This document shows, piece by piece, positions 23,507 to 31,979 of a stretch of DNA of 64,000 bases (position 1 is the first letter of the stretch; every line of letters begins with the position of its first letter). This DNA comes from Amphiplicatus metriothermophilus. Its GTDB lineage: Bacteria; Pseudomonadota; Alphaproteobacteria; Caulobacterales; Parvularculaceae. Location: the NCBI RefSeq assembly GCF_900199215.1, contig NZ_FZQA01000001.1, positions 558,001-622,000 of the forward strand. Direction: 5' to 3'. The notes under the pieces are model-generated. The model was not told the DNA's origin. It did no database searches and was given only the letters and a program-made list of their open reading frames with translations. The translations under genes were made by a program, and so were the position numbers.

Positions 23507-24766
23507 TCAGCGCAGCCGGCCCGCGCCGCGGATCGCCGGGCTCGTCAGCGCGTAAACCAGAAGCGCCAGCCCCATCAGCGTCGTCATCATGTAGGGCGCG
23601 CGCGGCGCCAGCGCATAAAGGCTGAAGGCCGCGAGCGGCGCGATGATGAATCCGGACGCGCCCGCGGCGTTCGCCAGCCCCGCCGCCGCGCCCTGCTCAT
23701 GCGGACCGACGGCGAGCGAGGCCGCGGCGGCGAAGCCGGGCAGCGCCATGCCGGCGCCCAACCCCGACAGCACGAGGCCGAAGACGAGCGGGCCGAACGC
23801 GGTCGAGACGATCATCAGCCCGTGTCCGGCGATGATGAGCGCCGGCGCCGCGCGCATCAGAAGATGCGGCGGCAGGTTGAAGCGCTGCACCAGGACGAGC
23901 TGGGAAAACAGCGAGGCCATCGACGCCCCCATCAGGCCGACGCCGGCGAATTGCGGCGCGGCCTCCGGCGACAGGGCCAGAACGTCCATGAAGTAAAACG
24001 CCGTGGTCTGAATGGGCACGGCGTTGATGATCCCGAAGGCCAGTCCGAAGACGAGAAACGGCCGCAGGCGCGCATCGGTCAGCCTGAGGCGCGCCCGCTC
24101 GCCGCGCGGCGGCGGCTGATGCCGCTCGGGCAGGAAGAAGTAGATGACGACGATCATCGCCGCGGCGAGCGCGGCCACGGCGTAAAGCGGCGCCAGCGGC
24201 CCGAGCGCGGCCGCCGCCCCGCCGACGCCCGGCCCCAGCATCGCGCCGAGGCCGAAAGCGGCGGAGAAGGCCGAAATTCCCGCCGTGCGCTCGGCCGGCG
24301 GCGTTCGGTCCGCGATATAGCCCTGCGCGGCGGCCGGCGTCGCCGAGCCGACGATCCCGTAAATGCTGCGGGTTGCGACGATGAGCGCATAAAGCCAGAG
24401 TCCGCCCATGGCGCCGACGAGGCCGAGCCGGATCGAGGTCGCGAACAGCGCCATCGACACGGCGAAGCCCGTCAGCCCCAGCAGGATGAACGGCTTGCGC
24501 CCGTAAAGGTCGCTGCGCCGGCCCCAGAACGGCCCCAGCGCCACCCAGAAAACCGCCGAGAGCATGAAGATCGCCGCCACCTGGAAGTCGAGGAGGCCGA
24601 TCTCGCGGGCGAGCGGCGGCAGCACGGCGAACACCACCGTCTGGCCCATGCCGACGCACATGACGCCGGCCAGCAGCACGGCGAAGGCCGCCCGCCGGTC
24701 GCGCGGCGGCAGGGCCGGGCGCTCAGGCGCGGCGTCGGGGGCGACGGGAACGGGTTCGACGGCCAT
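23507..24766 (-). CDS. Major facilitator superfamily transporter
   Basis: This protein of about 419 residues (445 if translation starts at 24844) has twelve predicted helices. The MFS loop-2/3 motif is GRRSDLYGRKPFIL, and FGLGAMLGPGVGGAAA fits the motif-C region of drug:H+ antiporters. This suggests export of a small molecule; substrate is unknown. The start is uncertain. MAVEPVP at 24766 removes a basic leader and still leaves a full first helix. The convergent XRE gene ends 19 bp away. Confidence 0.85.
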   Translation of the reverse strand: MAVEPVPVAPDAAPERPALPPRDRRAAFAVLLAGVMCVGMGQTVVFAVLPPLAREIGLLDFQVAAIFMLSAVFWVALGPFWGRRSDLYGRKPFILLGLTGFAVSMALFATSIRLGLVGAMGGLWLYALIVATRSIYGIVGSATPAAAQGYIADRTPPAERTAGISAFSAAFGLGAMLGPGVGGAAAALGPLAPLYAVAALAAAMIVVIYFFLPERHQPPPRGERARLRLTDARLRPFLVFGLAFGIINAVPIQTTAFYFMDVLALSPEAAPQFAGVGLMGASMASLFSQLVLVQRFNLPPHLLMRAAPALIIAGHGLMIVSTAFGPLVFGLVLSGLGAGMALPGFAAAASLAVGPHEQGAAAGLANAAGASGFIIAPLAAFSLYALAPRAPYMMTTLMGLALLVYALTSPAIRGAGRLR

Positions 24767-24875
24767 GCGGGCGACAGGCTGGGAACGGGCGAAAAAGACG
24801 GGCGGGCGCGCGAAAGGAGAGGGCGTTCGGCGTTCTTTCACCATGCGCGGCGCGGCCGCGCAACGCCGGCGCGCA

Positions 24876-24904
24876 TTGAACCGGGGGCGGCGCTTCTTTA
24901 TATC
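24876..24904 (+). promoter_or_regulatory. Predicted housekeeping promoter of rlmN
   Basis: TTGAAC (24876-24881), a 17-bp spacer, then TATATC (24899-24904), about 33 bp before the rlmN ATG. The -35, spacing and -10 are close to the sigma-70 consensus. Confidence 0.5.
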
Positions 24905-24936
24905 CGCCCGGCCGCGTAAGCTGCGGCCGGAGTTTT

Positions 24937-26085
24937 ATGACCGCGCTCGATCTCATATCCCCCGCCGCCGCGCCGCCGGCCGACGCGCCGATCAATCTGG
25001 TCGGCCTCGGCCGGCGGGCGCTGGCGGACGCGCTGGCCGCCGCCTTCGGCCTCGACGCCAGGAAGGCCAGGATGCGCGCGAGCCAGATCTGGCGCTGGGT
25101 CTATCACTACGGCGCGACCGATTTCGCCGCCATGACCGACATCGCGAAGGACATGCGCGCCGCGCTCGCCGAGCGGTTCCGTATCGCGCGCCCGGAAGTC
25201 GTCGAACGCCGGATCTCCGTCGACGGCACGCGGAAATATCTGCTCCGGATGGCGCCGGGGATCGAGGTCGAATGCGTCTTCATTCCCGACGTCGGGCGGG
25301 CGGGCGCCCTGTGCGTGTCGAGCCAGGTCGGCTGCACGCTGACCTGCGCGTTCTGCCACACCGGCACGCAACGGCTGGTGCGCAACCTGACCGCGGCGGA
25401 GATCGTCGGCCAGGTGCTCGCCGTCAAGGACGACCTCGGCGAATGGCCTTCGGGCCGCGAGGACCGGCGGCTGTCCAACATCGTCTTCATGGGCATGGGC
25501 GAGCCGCTCTACAATCTCGAAAACGTGGCCGCGGCGATCGACGTCATTTCCGACGGGGACGGCGTATCCATCTCGCGCCGGCGGATCACGGTGTCGACGT
25601 CGGGCGTGGTTCCCGAAATTCCGCGGCTCGGCGAAATGACCTCGACGATGCTGGCGATCTCGCTGCACGCGACCAACGACGCGCTGCGCGACGCGCTCGT
25701 GCCGATCAACCGCAAATATCCGATCGCGGCGCTCATGGACGCCTGCCGCGCCTATCCGGGCCTCGGCAACGCGCGGCGCATCACCTTCGAATATGTGATG
25801 CTGAAGGGCGTCAACGACACGGACGCCGAGGCGCGCGAACTCGTCCGCCTGCTGAAGGGAATCCCGGCGAAGATCAACCTCATCCCGTTCAACCCCTGGC
25901 CCGGCGCGCCTTACGAGTGCTCCAGCTGGGCGCGCATCGAGGCCTTCGCCGACATCGTCGCGCGCGCCGGCTACGCCTCGCCGATCCGGACGCCGCGCGG
26001 GCGCGACATCTTCGCCGCCTGCGGGCAGCTCAAGTCGGAAAGCGTGAAAGCGCGCGCCAGCGCGCGGCTGAAAGCGGCGCTGTAG
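24937..26085 (+). CDS. rlmN: 23S rRNA A2503 / tRNA A37 C2-methyltransferase RlmN
   Basis: This 382-residue radical SAM methylase has the cluster motif [20 protein letters not shown], preceded by CVSSQVG. The family blocks [26 protein letters not shown] and LISLHATND-type [10 protein letters not shown] follow, and the substrate loop [11 protein letters not shown] appears near the C-terminus. It methylates adenine 2503 of 23S rRNA and A37 of some tRNAs. A good promoter lies just upstream. Its TAG stop codon falls inside the left copy of the 28-bp repeat that flanks the AbiV islet. Confidence 0.97.
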   Translation: MTALDLISPAAAPPADAPINLVGLGRRALADALAAAFGLDARKARMRASQIWRWVYHYGATDFAAMTDIAKDMRAALAERFRIARPEVVERRISVDGTRKYLLRMAPGIEVECVFIPDVGRAGALCVSSQVGCTLTCAFCHTGTQRLVRNLTAAEIVGQVLAVKDDLGEWPSGREDRRLSNIVFMGMGEPLYNLENVAAAIDVISDGDGVSISRRRITVSTSGVVPEIPRLGEMTSTMLAISLHATNDALRDALVPINRKYPIAALMDACRAYPGLGNARRITFEYVMLKGVNDTDAEARELVRLLKGIPAKINLIPFNPWPGAPYECSSWARIEAFADIVARAGYASPIRTPRGRDIFAACGQLKSESVKARASARLKAAL

Positions 26086-26108
26086 GGTGGATGGAGGCCG
26101 TCAGGCCG
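26081..26108. repeat. Left 28-bp repeat bounding the AbiV islet
   Basis: This 28-bp unit (core GGATGGAGGCCGTCAGG) matches 27412-27439 at 27 of 28 positions in the same orientation. It includes the rlmN stop codon (TAG 26083-26085). The DNA between the two copies is distinctly A+T-richer than the surrounding genome. Confidence 0.8.
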
Positions 26109-26178
26109 TTTTCGGCGGGATGGTCTTTGCTCCGCGAATTGCGTGCGCGAACATGGGCGCAGGCGCTAGGAGGGAATA

Positions 26179-26910
26179 ATGCCGCGGAAGAAGCATCATG
26201 TAACCTTTTCCAATGAGATGCTAACGGCGTGCCAATCTGCGGCAATGGAAAATGCCGAGTCGTTATATAAAGAAGCAGAATTGCTTCTCGAAAAGAAATA
26301 CTACGCACGCGCATATTTTCTGGCGGTGGCGTCCATAGAAGAGACAGGCAAGGCCGCATTAGCCTTCAATGCGCTCGGGCGTAAATTAAACGACTCATCC
26401 GTGCAATCGCGACTGAACGTAGAATTTCAGGACCATCACGTTAAGATTCAGGTTGCGGTCATCGCGCTTTATAAGGCGCTTTGTCCTGCCGAACTGCGCG
26501 GGGAATTGCAAAGCATCGCTCACCTCCAAGCGTCGCTCATACACGGCCGGGAACCGTCAATGTATGTGGGCTTCAATGAGGCGGGCGAACTTCATGTGCC
26601 GAACGGCGTCGTTTCGTGCACGGCCGCCGCCGACTGCGTTCGGTTGGCCAAGGATTGCCATTCGCAAACGAAAAAGATGCTAAAAAACGACAAACCGTAT
26701 GCTTTTAGCGATAGCCAAGATAGGCTTTTCGCGCTTGGGAAAAAAGCGAGCAAAGTCTGGAAAGAGCCTGATTTCCACAAATACTTGCTTGTTGTTATCG
26801 AAAACAAAAATCTCAATCCCGATATGCTGACAACGGAAATACCGGCGGCAATCGTCGATTATTACCAGCGATACTTTTGCAAGGGCAGGAAATTTGAGGA
26901 TCGACTGTAA
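26179..26910 (+). CDS. abiV: AbiV-family abortive infection (HEPN-type) protein
   Basis: This 243-residue helical protein has the AbiV family landmarks: NAESLYKEAELLL (25-37), YARAYFLAVASIEETGKA (42-59), DHHVK (85-89) and REPSMYVGF (124-132). AbiV of Lactococcus blocks phage late gene expression by acting on translation. The family is in the HEPN clan, many of whose members are RNases, though a clean R-x4-6-H motif is not obvious here. G+C is far below the neighbours (about 47% in the 60 bases from 26221, versus about 78% in the 60 bases from 25021). Horizontal origin and phage defence are inferred. Confidence 0.75.
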   Translation: MPRKKHHVTFSNEMLTACQSAAMENAESLYKEAELLLEKKYYARAYFLAVASIEETGKAALAFNALGRKLNDSSVQSRLNVEFQDHHVKIQVAVIALYKALCPAELRGELQSIAHLQASLIHGREPSMYVGFNEAGELHVPNGVVSCTAAADCVRLAKDCHSQTKKMLKNDKPYAFSDSQDRLFALGKKASKVWKEPDFHKYLLVVIENKNLNPDMLTTEIPAAIVDYYQRYFCKGRKFEDRL

Positions 26911-26988
26911 CGTCTCGCCCAATATAAACGTTTGCAAACCTTTAACCTCAATATTCTAAGCTATCATTGCCGCAGGAGTGAGCGCCAT

Positions 26989-27396
26989 ATGGAACTGCTT
27001 CTTCTGATAGTTGCCCTTCTTCTGGCCGCGATCCTCATCACGTTATTGCATGCGTGGGGTGTGGTGTGGGGTGTGGCCTTGTGGGCCTTCATGGCTCTGG
27101 TTGCGCTTGTTTTGGCCGGGGCAGTTATTGGGTTTGTCGGTTGGCCGTTTGTTGCAATTGCTTCTTGGTTTGAAACAGAGAAGGGGCAGCGTTTTTACAA
27201 ACGCTGGCTTCGAGTGCCTGGCTTAATAGTTGCTGGGTCAATAATGACAACGGTAGCTTTAATTATCTTATCCATATGTATAATTGATCCTGTGATTTTA
27301 TCGGATCCTATTCTCGCTATTATTTGTTTAGGTACTTCAATTGGGCTTGGCGCTTGCGCTTTTCGCGCATTCGGAAGCATCAACAAGCAAGCGTAG
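26989..27396 (+). CDS. Small multi-span membrane protein in the AbiV islet
   Basis: This 135-residue protein is almost entirely hydrophobic, with helices near residues 2-22, 25-58, 78-98 and 103-125 and one short charged loop (ETEKGQRFYKRW). The ATG at 26989 follows GGAG at 26974-26977. Local G+C drops to about 27% in the 60 bases from 27241, the lowest in the window. I do not recognise a family. It lies 78 bp after the AbiV gene on the same strand and shares its composition and flanking repeats, so it arrived with it and may be its partner. Confidence 0.7.
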   Translation: MELLLLIVALLLAAILITLLHAWGVVWGVALWAFMALVALVLAGAVIGFVGWPFVAIASWFETEKGQRFYKRWLRVPGLIVAGSIMTTVALIILSICIIDPVILSDPILAIICLGTSIGLGACAFRAFGSINKQA

Positions 27397-27411
27397 CCCG
27401 GATTGACCCCT

Positions 27412-27531
27412 TGTAGGGCGGATGGAGGCCGTCAGGCCGATATCCGCGCGATGTGCGCCTCCGATCCAACCACGCCCGCTGTTGCGCGCCGGCGCCGCTC
27501 GCGGATATCGCTTCGCTCCATCCGCCCTACG
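27412..27531. repeat. Right flanking repeat and large imperfect palindrome
   Basis: The element starts with the right copy of the 28-bp repeat (27412-27439). Its outer arms, GTAGGGCGGATGGAG (27413-27427) and CTCCATCCGCCCTAC (27516-27530), are perfect complements. The inner arms CGATATCCGC (27438-27447) and GCGGATATCG (27501-27510) also pair. It looks like a dispersed intergenic palindrome family. No ORF is credible in it. Confidence 0.8.
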
Positions 27532-27563
27532 ATTCCAGATCTGTTTTAACGAAAATCCGTTGT

Positions 27564-27699
27564 TGTCATTCCGGGGCGCGTCGCCCTTCGAGACGGCGCT
27601 TCGCGCCTCCTCAGGGTGAGGGACGCGAACCCGGAATCCAGCCGCTGACGCTGTTTTTTGGATTCCGGGTTCGATCCTGCGGATCGCCCCGGAATGACA
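27564..27699. repeat. Compound intergenic palindrome (REP-like)
   Basis: Outer arms TGTCATTCCGGGGCG (27564-27578) and CGCCCCGGAATGACA (27685-27699) and inner arms GAACCCGGAATCCA (27627-27640) and TGGATTCCGGGTTC (27659-27672) are perfectly complementary. Similar two-step palindromes are scattered in many alphaproteobacterial genomes. With 27412-27531 it fills the 374-bp gap before the DUF1244 gene. Confidence 0.8.
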
Positions 27700-27770
27700 C
27701 TTTCGCGTTATGGGATCGGATCGACGAGGCCTTGTCGACGCGCCGCGCGCTGCAGCAAGGCAGGGCGCAT

Positions 27771-28079
27771 CTAGGTTTCGGTCTTCCGCCTCGCCTCGAA
27801 CGCGGCCATCTGTTCCGGGGTCGCTTGCCGTTGGCATCTTGCTTTCCATTCGGCGTAAGGCATGCCGTAAATCCGCTCGCGCGCCTCATCTTTCGTCAGC
27901 GAAACGCCTTCGGCCTGCGCCGCCGCGCGCCACCAGTCGCCAAGGCAGTTGCGGCAGAAATCGGCGAGGATCATCAGCTCGATATTCTGCACGTCCGGGC
28001 GATTCTGAAGGTGCGAGACCAATCGCCGAAAGGCGGCGGCGTCGAGCTTGTCCCGAAGCTCCGGAGAAATGTCGGTCAT
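27771..28079 (-). CDS. DUF1244 protein
   Basis: This 102-residue soluble protein matches the DUF1244 family, with HLQNRPDVQNIELMILADFCRNCL (split: RPDVQNIELM and ADFCRNCLGDW) and YGMPYAEWKARCQ. The two Cys in CRNC are typical. The family is widespread in proteobacteria and has no established function; a small helical fold is known. Neighbouring palindromic repeats lie 3' of it. The divergent arfB gene starts 57 bp away. Confidence 0.88.
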   Translation of the reverse strand: MTDISPELRDKLDAAAFRRLVSHLQNRPDVQNIELMILADFCRNCLGDWWRAAAQAEGVSLTKDEARERIYGMPYAEWKARCQRQATPEQMAAFEARRKTET

Positions 28080-28136
28080 AGCGCTATGGCCCTGAAATGC
28101 GTTTTCGTTACTGCGCGGCGAAGTGTATTGAGCCTT

Positions 28137-28562
28137 ATGGAGATTTCAATCGGCGACATGACCATCCCCGAATCCGAGCTCGTCGAAACCTTCGTCCGAT
28201 CGCCCGGGCCCGGCGGGCAGAACGTCAACAAGGTCGAGACGGCGGTGCAGCTCCGGTTTCATGCGTTGAATTCGCCGTCGCTCGCCAACGACGTGAAAGT
28301 GCGGCTCGTGCGGCTCGCCGGCCGGCGCATGACGAAGAACGGCGAGATCGTCATCGAGGCCCGTCGCTTCCGCTCGCGCGAAAGAAACCGCGAGGACGCC
28401 CGCGCGCGCCTCGCCGCGCTCATCGCGCGCGCGGCCGCGCCGGCCAAGCCCCGCCGGAAAACGCGCGTCCCGCCCGCAGCGAAGAAAAAGCGCCTCGAAG
28501 ACAAGCGCCGGCGCGGCGAGATCAAGGCCCGCCGGCGCCCGCCCGCGCCGGCGGGCGACTAG
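28137..28562 (+). CDS. arfB: Ribosome rescue peptidyl-tRNA hydrolase ArfB (YaeJ)
   Basis: This 141-residue protein has the release-factor GGQ motif in RSPGPGGQNVNKVET and a long basic C-terminal tail rich in Arg and Lys (KPRRKTRVPPAAKKKRLEDK). ArfB uses the tail to enter the empty mRNA channel of stalled ribosomes and hydrolyses the peptidyl-tRNA without a stop codon. The ATG at 28137 gives the usual start MEISIGDMTIPESEL. The long open frame before it runs through the repeats and is not real. Confidence 0.95.
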   Translation: MEISIGDMTIPESELVETFVRSPGPGGQNVNKVETAVQLRFHALNSPSLANDVKVRLVRLAGRRMTKNGEIVIEARRFRSRERNREDARARLAALIARAAAPAKPRRKTRVPPAAKKKRLEDKRRRGEIKARRRPPAPAGD

Positions 28563-28741
28563 GGTCAAGGCTCGATTATCCCGCGGCCGCGACGCCCCGC
28601 TTTGGCGCCGCCGGCAGGAGCCGATCGCCGCGCGTACCGGCGGCACGGGCAAGATCGGCGACGAACCGGCGGCGCGGCGCCTTTGCGCCCGGCGCCGCGC
28701 CGGCGTAATGTCCCGCCCGGGACGGGACGAAGGGGCGCGAC

Positions 28742-29491
28742 ATGGATTATTTCGCGGAGATTCCCGCGATCCGCGCGCAATACGCCGCGCGCGGATGGGC
28801 GGTGCTGAAACGGGCGCTGCCGATCGAGCTCGCCGACGCAACGCTGTATCAGATGCAAAAGGAGCTCGGCGGCGACTGGGACAGTTACAAAGGCGACTAC
28901 ATCAAGACGTTCCTCACCGACAAGAAGGCCTTCGAGTGCTATTCCTACGACTACACGCCGATGGCGACGCTGCAATACGGGCTTACGCCGTTCGTATCGG
29001 CGGCGGTCGGCAAGGACCTGCTGCCGAGCCACGCCTATTTCCGGGTCTACCGCAAGGGCGACGTGTGCCATATCCATTCCGACGCGCCGAACTGCGAGCA
29101 CGCCCTGTCGCTGACCCTCGGGTATGCGGACGATTTTCTGTGGAGCTTCAACATCAGCGAGAAATATTTCGACGCCGACGAAAAGCGTCCGGCTGAATCG
29201 GTCAGGCCCGATGAGACGCTGAAATTCTACGATCTGCCGCTGTCGGTCGGCGACGCGGTTCTCTACAACGGGATCAATTATCTGCACGGGCGCACGACGC
29301 CCAATCCCAATCGCTGGGCGGCGCATATCTTCTTTCACTGGGTCGACCGGAACGGCCGGCATGCCCGGCACGCCTTCGACGGGCGGGCGCGCGACCTCGT
29401 GCGCCGGGCCGCGTTCGTCTTTCCGGACGAGGACAAGCCCGAAAAGATCAATCCCAACCGCGCGCCCATGGCCGAAAGCCGCGGGCGTTAA
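28742..29491 (+). CDS. 2OG-Fe(II) dioxygenase-like protein, function unknown
   Basis: This 249-residue protein shows the metal-binding facial triad of 2-oxoglutarate oxygenases: H112 and D114 in CHIHSDAPN, and H182 in NYLHGRTTPNPNRW with R191 nine residues later, the usual 2OG carboxylate ligand. GDAVLYNGINYLHGR is the classic double-stranded beta-helix strand before the distal His. I cannot assign a subfamily or substrate. It stands alone between arfB and a secreted hypothetical protein. The motif set is seen in the sequence. The enzyme activity is inferred. Confidence 0.7.
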   Translation: MDYFAEIPAIRAQYAARGWAVLKRALPIELADATLYQMQKELGGDWDSYKGDYIKTFLTDKKAFECYSYDYTPMATLQYGLTPFVSAAVGKDLLPSHAYFRVYRKGDVCHIHSDAPNCEHALSLTLGYADDFLWSFNISEKYFDADEKRPAESVRPDETLKFYDLPLSVGDAVLYNGINYLHGRTTPNPNRWAAHIFFHWVDRNGRHARHAFDGRARDLVRRAAFVFPDEDKPEKINPNRAPMAESRGR

Positions 29492-29600
29492 GCGCGCGGT
29501 TCGGCGGCGCCGATTGCCTTGGCGCGCGGATGCGCGTTACGCTCGCGCTTCGCTTCGCAGCGCGCGCCGGTTCGCGCCGCAAACAAAGGGGGAGAAATCC

Positions 29601-30170
29601 ATGCCGAAGATCATCGCCGCCGCGCTCGCCGGCCTCGCCGCCCTCTTCGCCGCCGCGGCGTTCGCCGCCGCGCCGGACGTCGCGCGCGCGCCGCTCAAGG
29701 GCGAGGCCGTCGAGCGCTTCATCGCCACCATGGCCGAGGTCGAGGCGTTCGGCGACGCGCTCGAGGCGAGCGGCCGGCTGGAGGCGCTCAAGCTCCAGAC
29801 GCAGCCGCGTCTGGGCGAGCCCTTCGCGCCTTTCTCCAACACGGTCGAAGCGCTCGCCGCGAACCATCCGGACGAGCATGCGCGCCTCGCCGGCATCGTC
29901 AGGCCGCACGGCTTCACCCCGGCGAGCTGGGGCGAGACCGGCGACCGGATCATCCTTGCCTATCTCGCCGAGAAGATGGCGCAGGAAGATCCCGAAGCCA
30001 TGGCGCAGATGGCGGCCATGGACCGCTCCATGCTCGACCAGCTTCCGCCTGAGATGAAGACGCAGATGGAGGCGGTCTTCGCCATGATGGAGACGGTGCG
30101 CGACGCCGACCCGGCCGACCGCGCGGCGGTGCGCCCCTATCTCGGCGCGCTCGACGACCAGCTGCAGTAA
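29601..30170 (+). CDS. Secreted hypothetical protein
   Basis: This 189-residue protein has an N-terminal signal peptide (MPKIIAAALAGLAALFAAAAF, then AAAP) and a mainly helical acidic mature part with methionine-rich segments (EAMAQMAAMDRSMLDQLP, EMKTQMEAVFAMMETV). GGGGGAGA precedes the ATG. I do not recognise a domain. Location is probably periplasmic. It is followed by a 9-bp GC hairpin and then argG, so it is likely its own transcription unit. Confidence 0.75.
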   Translation: MPKIIAAALAGLAALFAAAAFAAAPDVARAPLKGEAVERFIATMAEVEAFGDALEASGRLEALKLQTQPRLGEPFAPFSNTVEALAANHPDEHARLAGIVRPHGFTPASWGETGDRIILAYLAEKMAQEDPEAMAQMAAMDRSMLDQLPPEMKTQMEAVFAMMETVRDADPADRAAVRPYLGALDDQLQ

Positions 30171-30175
30171 AACGC

Positions 30176-30208
30176 CGCGCCCGCTTGATGCGTCTTCGCG
30201 CGGGCGCG
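30176..30208 (+). terminator. GC hairpin after the secreted hypothetical gene
   Basis: CGCGCCCGC (30176-30184) and GCGGGCGCG (30200-30208) form a perfect 9-bp stem with a 15-nt loop, 6 bp after the stop codon. It is followed only by CATTTCGG, so the terminator call is tentative. Confidence 0.4.
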
Positions 30209-30261
30209 CATTTCGGCTATGGCGGACGCCGTCTTTTCCGCGCTGATGAGGACTTCCCGCC

Positions 30262-31479
30262 ATGCCGAAGCTCAAGGACGTCAAAAAGGTCGTGCTCGCT
30301 TATTCGGGCGGCCTCGACACCTCGGTCATCCTGAAATGGCTGCAGGTCGAGTATGGCTGCGAGGTGGTCACCTTCACCGCCGATCTCGGCCAGGGCGAGG
30401 AGCTCGAGCCGGCGCGCCGCAAGGCCGAGCGCGCGGGCGTCAAAGAGATCTATATCGAGGATCTGCGCGAGGAGTTCGTGCGCGATTTCGTCTTCCCGAT
30501 GTTTCGGGCGAACGCGCAATATGAAGGGCTCTATCTTCTCGGCACCTCGATCGCGCGTCCGCTGATCGCCAAGCGCCTGGTCGAGATCGCGCGCGAGACC
30601 GGCGCCGACGCCGTCGCGCATGGCGCGACCGGCAAGGGCAACGATCAGGTTCGCTTCGAGCTGAACGCCTACGCGCTCGATCCCGACATCCGCGTCATCG
30701 CGCCCTGGCGGGAATGGGATCTAAACAGCCGGGCGAAGCTCATCGCCTTCGCAGAGGCCCATCAGATCGAAATCCCGAGGGACAAGCGCGGCGAGGCGCC
30801 GTTCTCCGTCGACGCCAATCTTCTGCACACCTCCTCCGAGGGCAAGGTGCTCGAGGACCCGGCCGAACCCGCGCCCGATTACGTCTATCAGCGCACGCTT
30901 GATCCCGAGGCCGCGCCTGATAAGCCCGAGATCATCGAGATCGGCTTCGAGCGGGGCGATCCGGTCTCGGTCAACGGCGAGAAGCTCTCGCCGGCCTCGC
31001 TGCTCGCCCGGCTCAACGATTACGGCCGGCGCCATGGCGTCGGGCGGGTCGACCTCGTCGAGAACCGGTTCGTCGGCATGAAATCGCGCGGCGTCTACGA
31101 GACGCCCGGCGGGACGATCCTGCTCGCCGCCCGGCGCGGAATCGAGTCGATCACCCTCGACCGCGGCGCGGCGCATCTCAAGGACGAGCTGATGCCGCGC
31201 TACGCCGAGCTCGTCTATAACGGCTTCTGGTTCGCGCCCGAGCGCGAGATGCTCCAGGCGCTTGTCGACAAGAGCCAGGAATATGTGACCGGCGCGGTTA
31301 CGGTGAAGCTCTATAAAGGCTCGGCCCAGACGATCGCGCGGACCTCGCCCTACTCGCTCTACTCGATGGCCCATGTGACCTTCGAGGAGGACGCGGTCTA
31401 CGACCAGAAAGACGCCGAGGGCTTCATCAAGCTCAACGCCCTGCGTCTCAGGCTTTTGGCGCGCCGGCGCGGGGCCTGA
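30262..31479 (+). CDS. argG: Argininosuccinate synthase
   Basis: This 405-residue enzyme joins citrulline and aspartate with ATP in arginine synthesis. It has the PP-loop [15 protein letters not shown], then [29 protein letters not shown], the citrulline-site region [19 protein letters not shown] and [12 protein letters not shown]. Length and motifs are standard. The gene stands alone. No arginine repressor site is evident by eye. Confidence 0.98.
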   Translation: MPKLKDVKKVVLAYSGGLDTSVILKWLQVEYGCEVVTFTADLGQGEELEPARRKAERAGVKEIYIEDLREEFVRDFVFPMFRANAQYEGLYLLGTSIARPLIAKRLVEIARETGADAVAHGATGKGNDQVRFELNAYALDPDIRVIAPWREWDLNSRAKLIAFAEAHQIEIPRDKRGEAPFSVDANLLHTSSEGKVLEDPAEPAPDYVYQRTLDPEAAPDKPEIIEIGFERGDPVSVNGEKLSPASLLARLNDYGRRHGVGRVDLVENRFVGMKSRGVYETPGGTILLAARRGIESITLDRGAAHLKDELMPRYAELVYNGFWFAPEREMLQALVDKSQEYVTGAVTVKLYKGSAQTIARTSPYSLYSMAHVTFEEDAVYDQKDAEGFIKLNALRLRLLARRRGA

Positions 31480-31598
31480 CCGCGCGGCTTTCCCGCATTG
31501 CCGCTTTCGCGGCGCGCGCGCAGCCGGTATGATCGTCGGATTGAACGACTTGCCGGGGTATGGCCGGGCCGCGCCGGCCGCGTAAGGGGAGCAGGCCG

Positions 31599-31964
31599 AT
31601 GTCGAGGATCGAGGCGATTTTCGGGGGCGTGCTGGCGCTCGTGGTGCTGGCGATCGCCGCCTATGCGGTGGTCAAGACCCAATTCGCGCAGCCCGGCGGC
31701 GGTTCTGCGCCGCCCGCCGACGGCGGGGTCGTGATCGGCTCTGGCCCGGCGGCGGACGCGGACCGAATCTGCCAGTGCTATGACGAAGCCTTCAAGCTCG
31801 CGGGCAAGAACGTCGCGGTCACCTCCGCGCAATACCGCACCGGCTTCGAGCAGTGCCGGGCGCTCCTCGGCGTGAGAGGCGGAGACGCCTGGACGGCGGG
31901 TTGGAACGCGCGCCTCTCGGCCAGGCCCTACCAGGCGAGCTGCCGGTCATACCTGCGGGGATAG
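31599..31964 (+). CDS. Small membrane-anchored hypothetical protein
   Basis: This 121-residue protein has an N-terminal helix (IEAIFGGVLALVVLAIAAYAVV) followed by a Gly/Pro-rich linker and a short globular part with five Cys (CQCYDEAF, FEQCRALL, ASCRSYL), which suggests a periplasmic disulfide-bonded domain. I do not recognise the family. The ATG at 31599 follows AAGGGGAGCAGG. It lies 119 bp after argG and converges on gpsA, which ends 15 bp away. Confidence 0.65.
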   Translation: MSRIEAIFGGVLALVVLAIAAYAVVKTQFAQPGGGSAPPADGGVVIGSGPAADADRICQCYDEAFKLAGKNVAVTSAQYRTGFEQCRALLGVRGGDAWTAGWNARLSARPYQASCRSYLRG

Positions 31965-31979
31965 GCGCCAGTCGCCCGT

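Noticed and set aside
23471-24919. 482-codon plus-strand frame over the MFS transporter
   Set aside because: Gln/Arg/His-rich low complexity, antisense to a protein with twelve clear helices.
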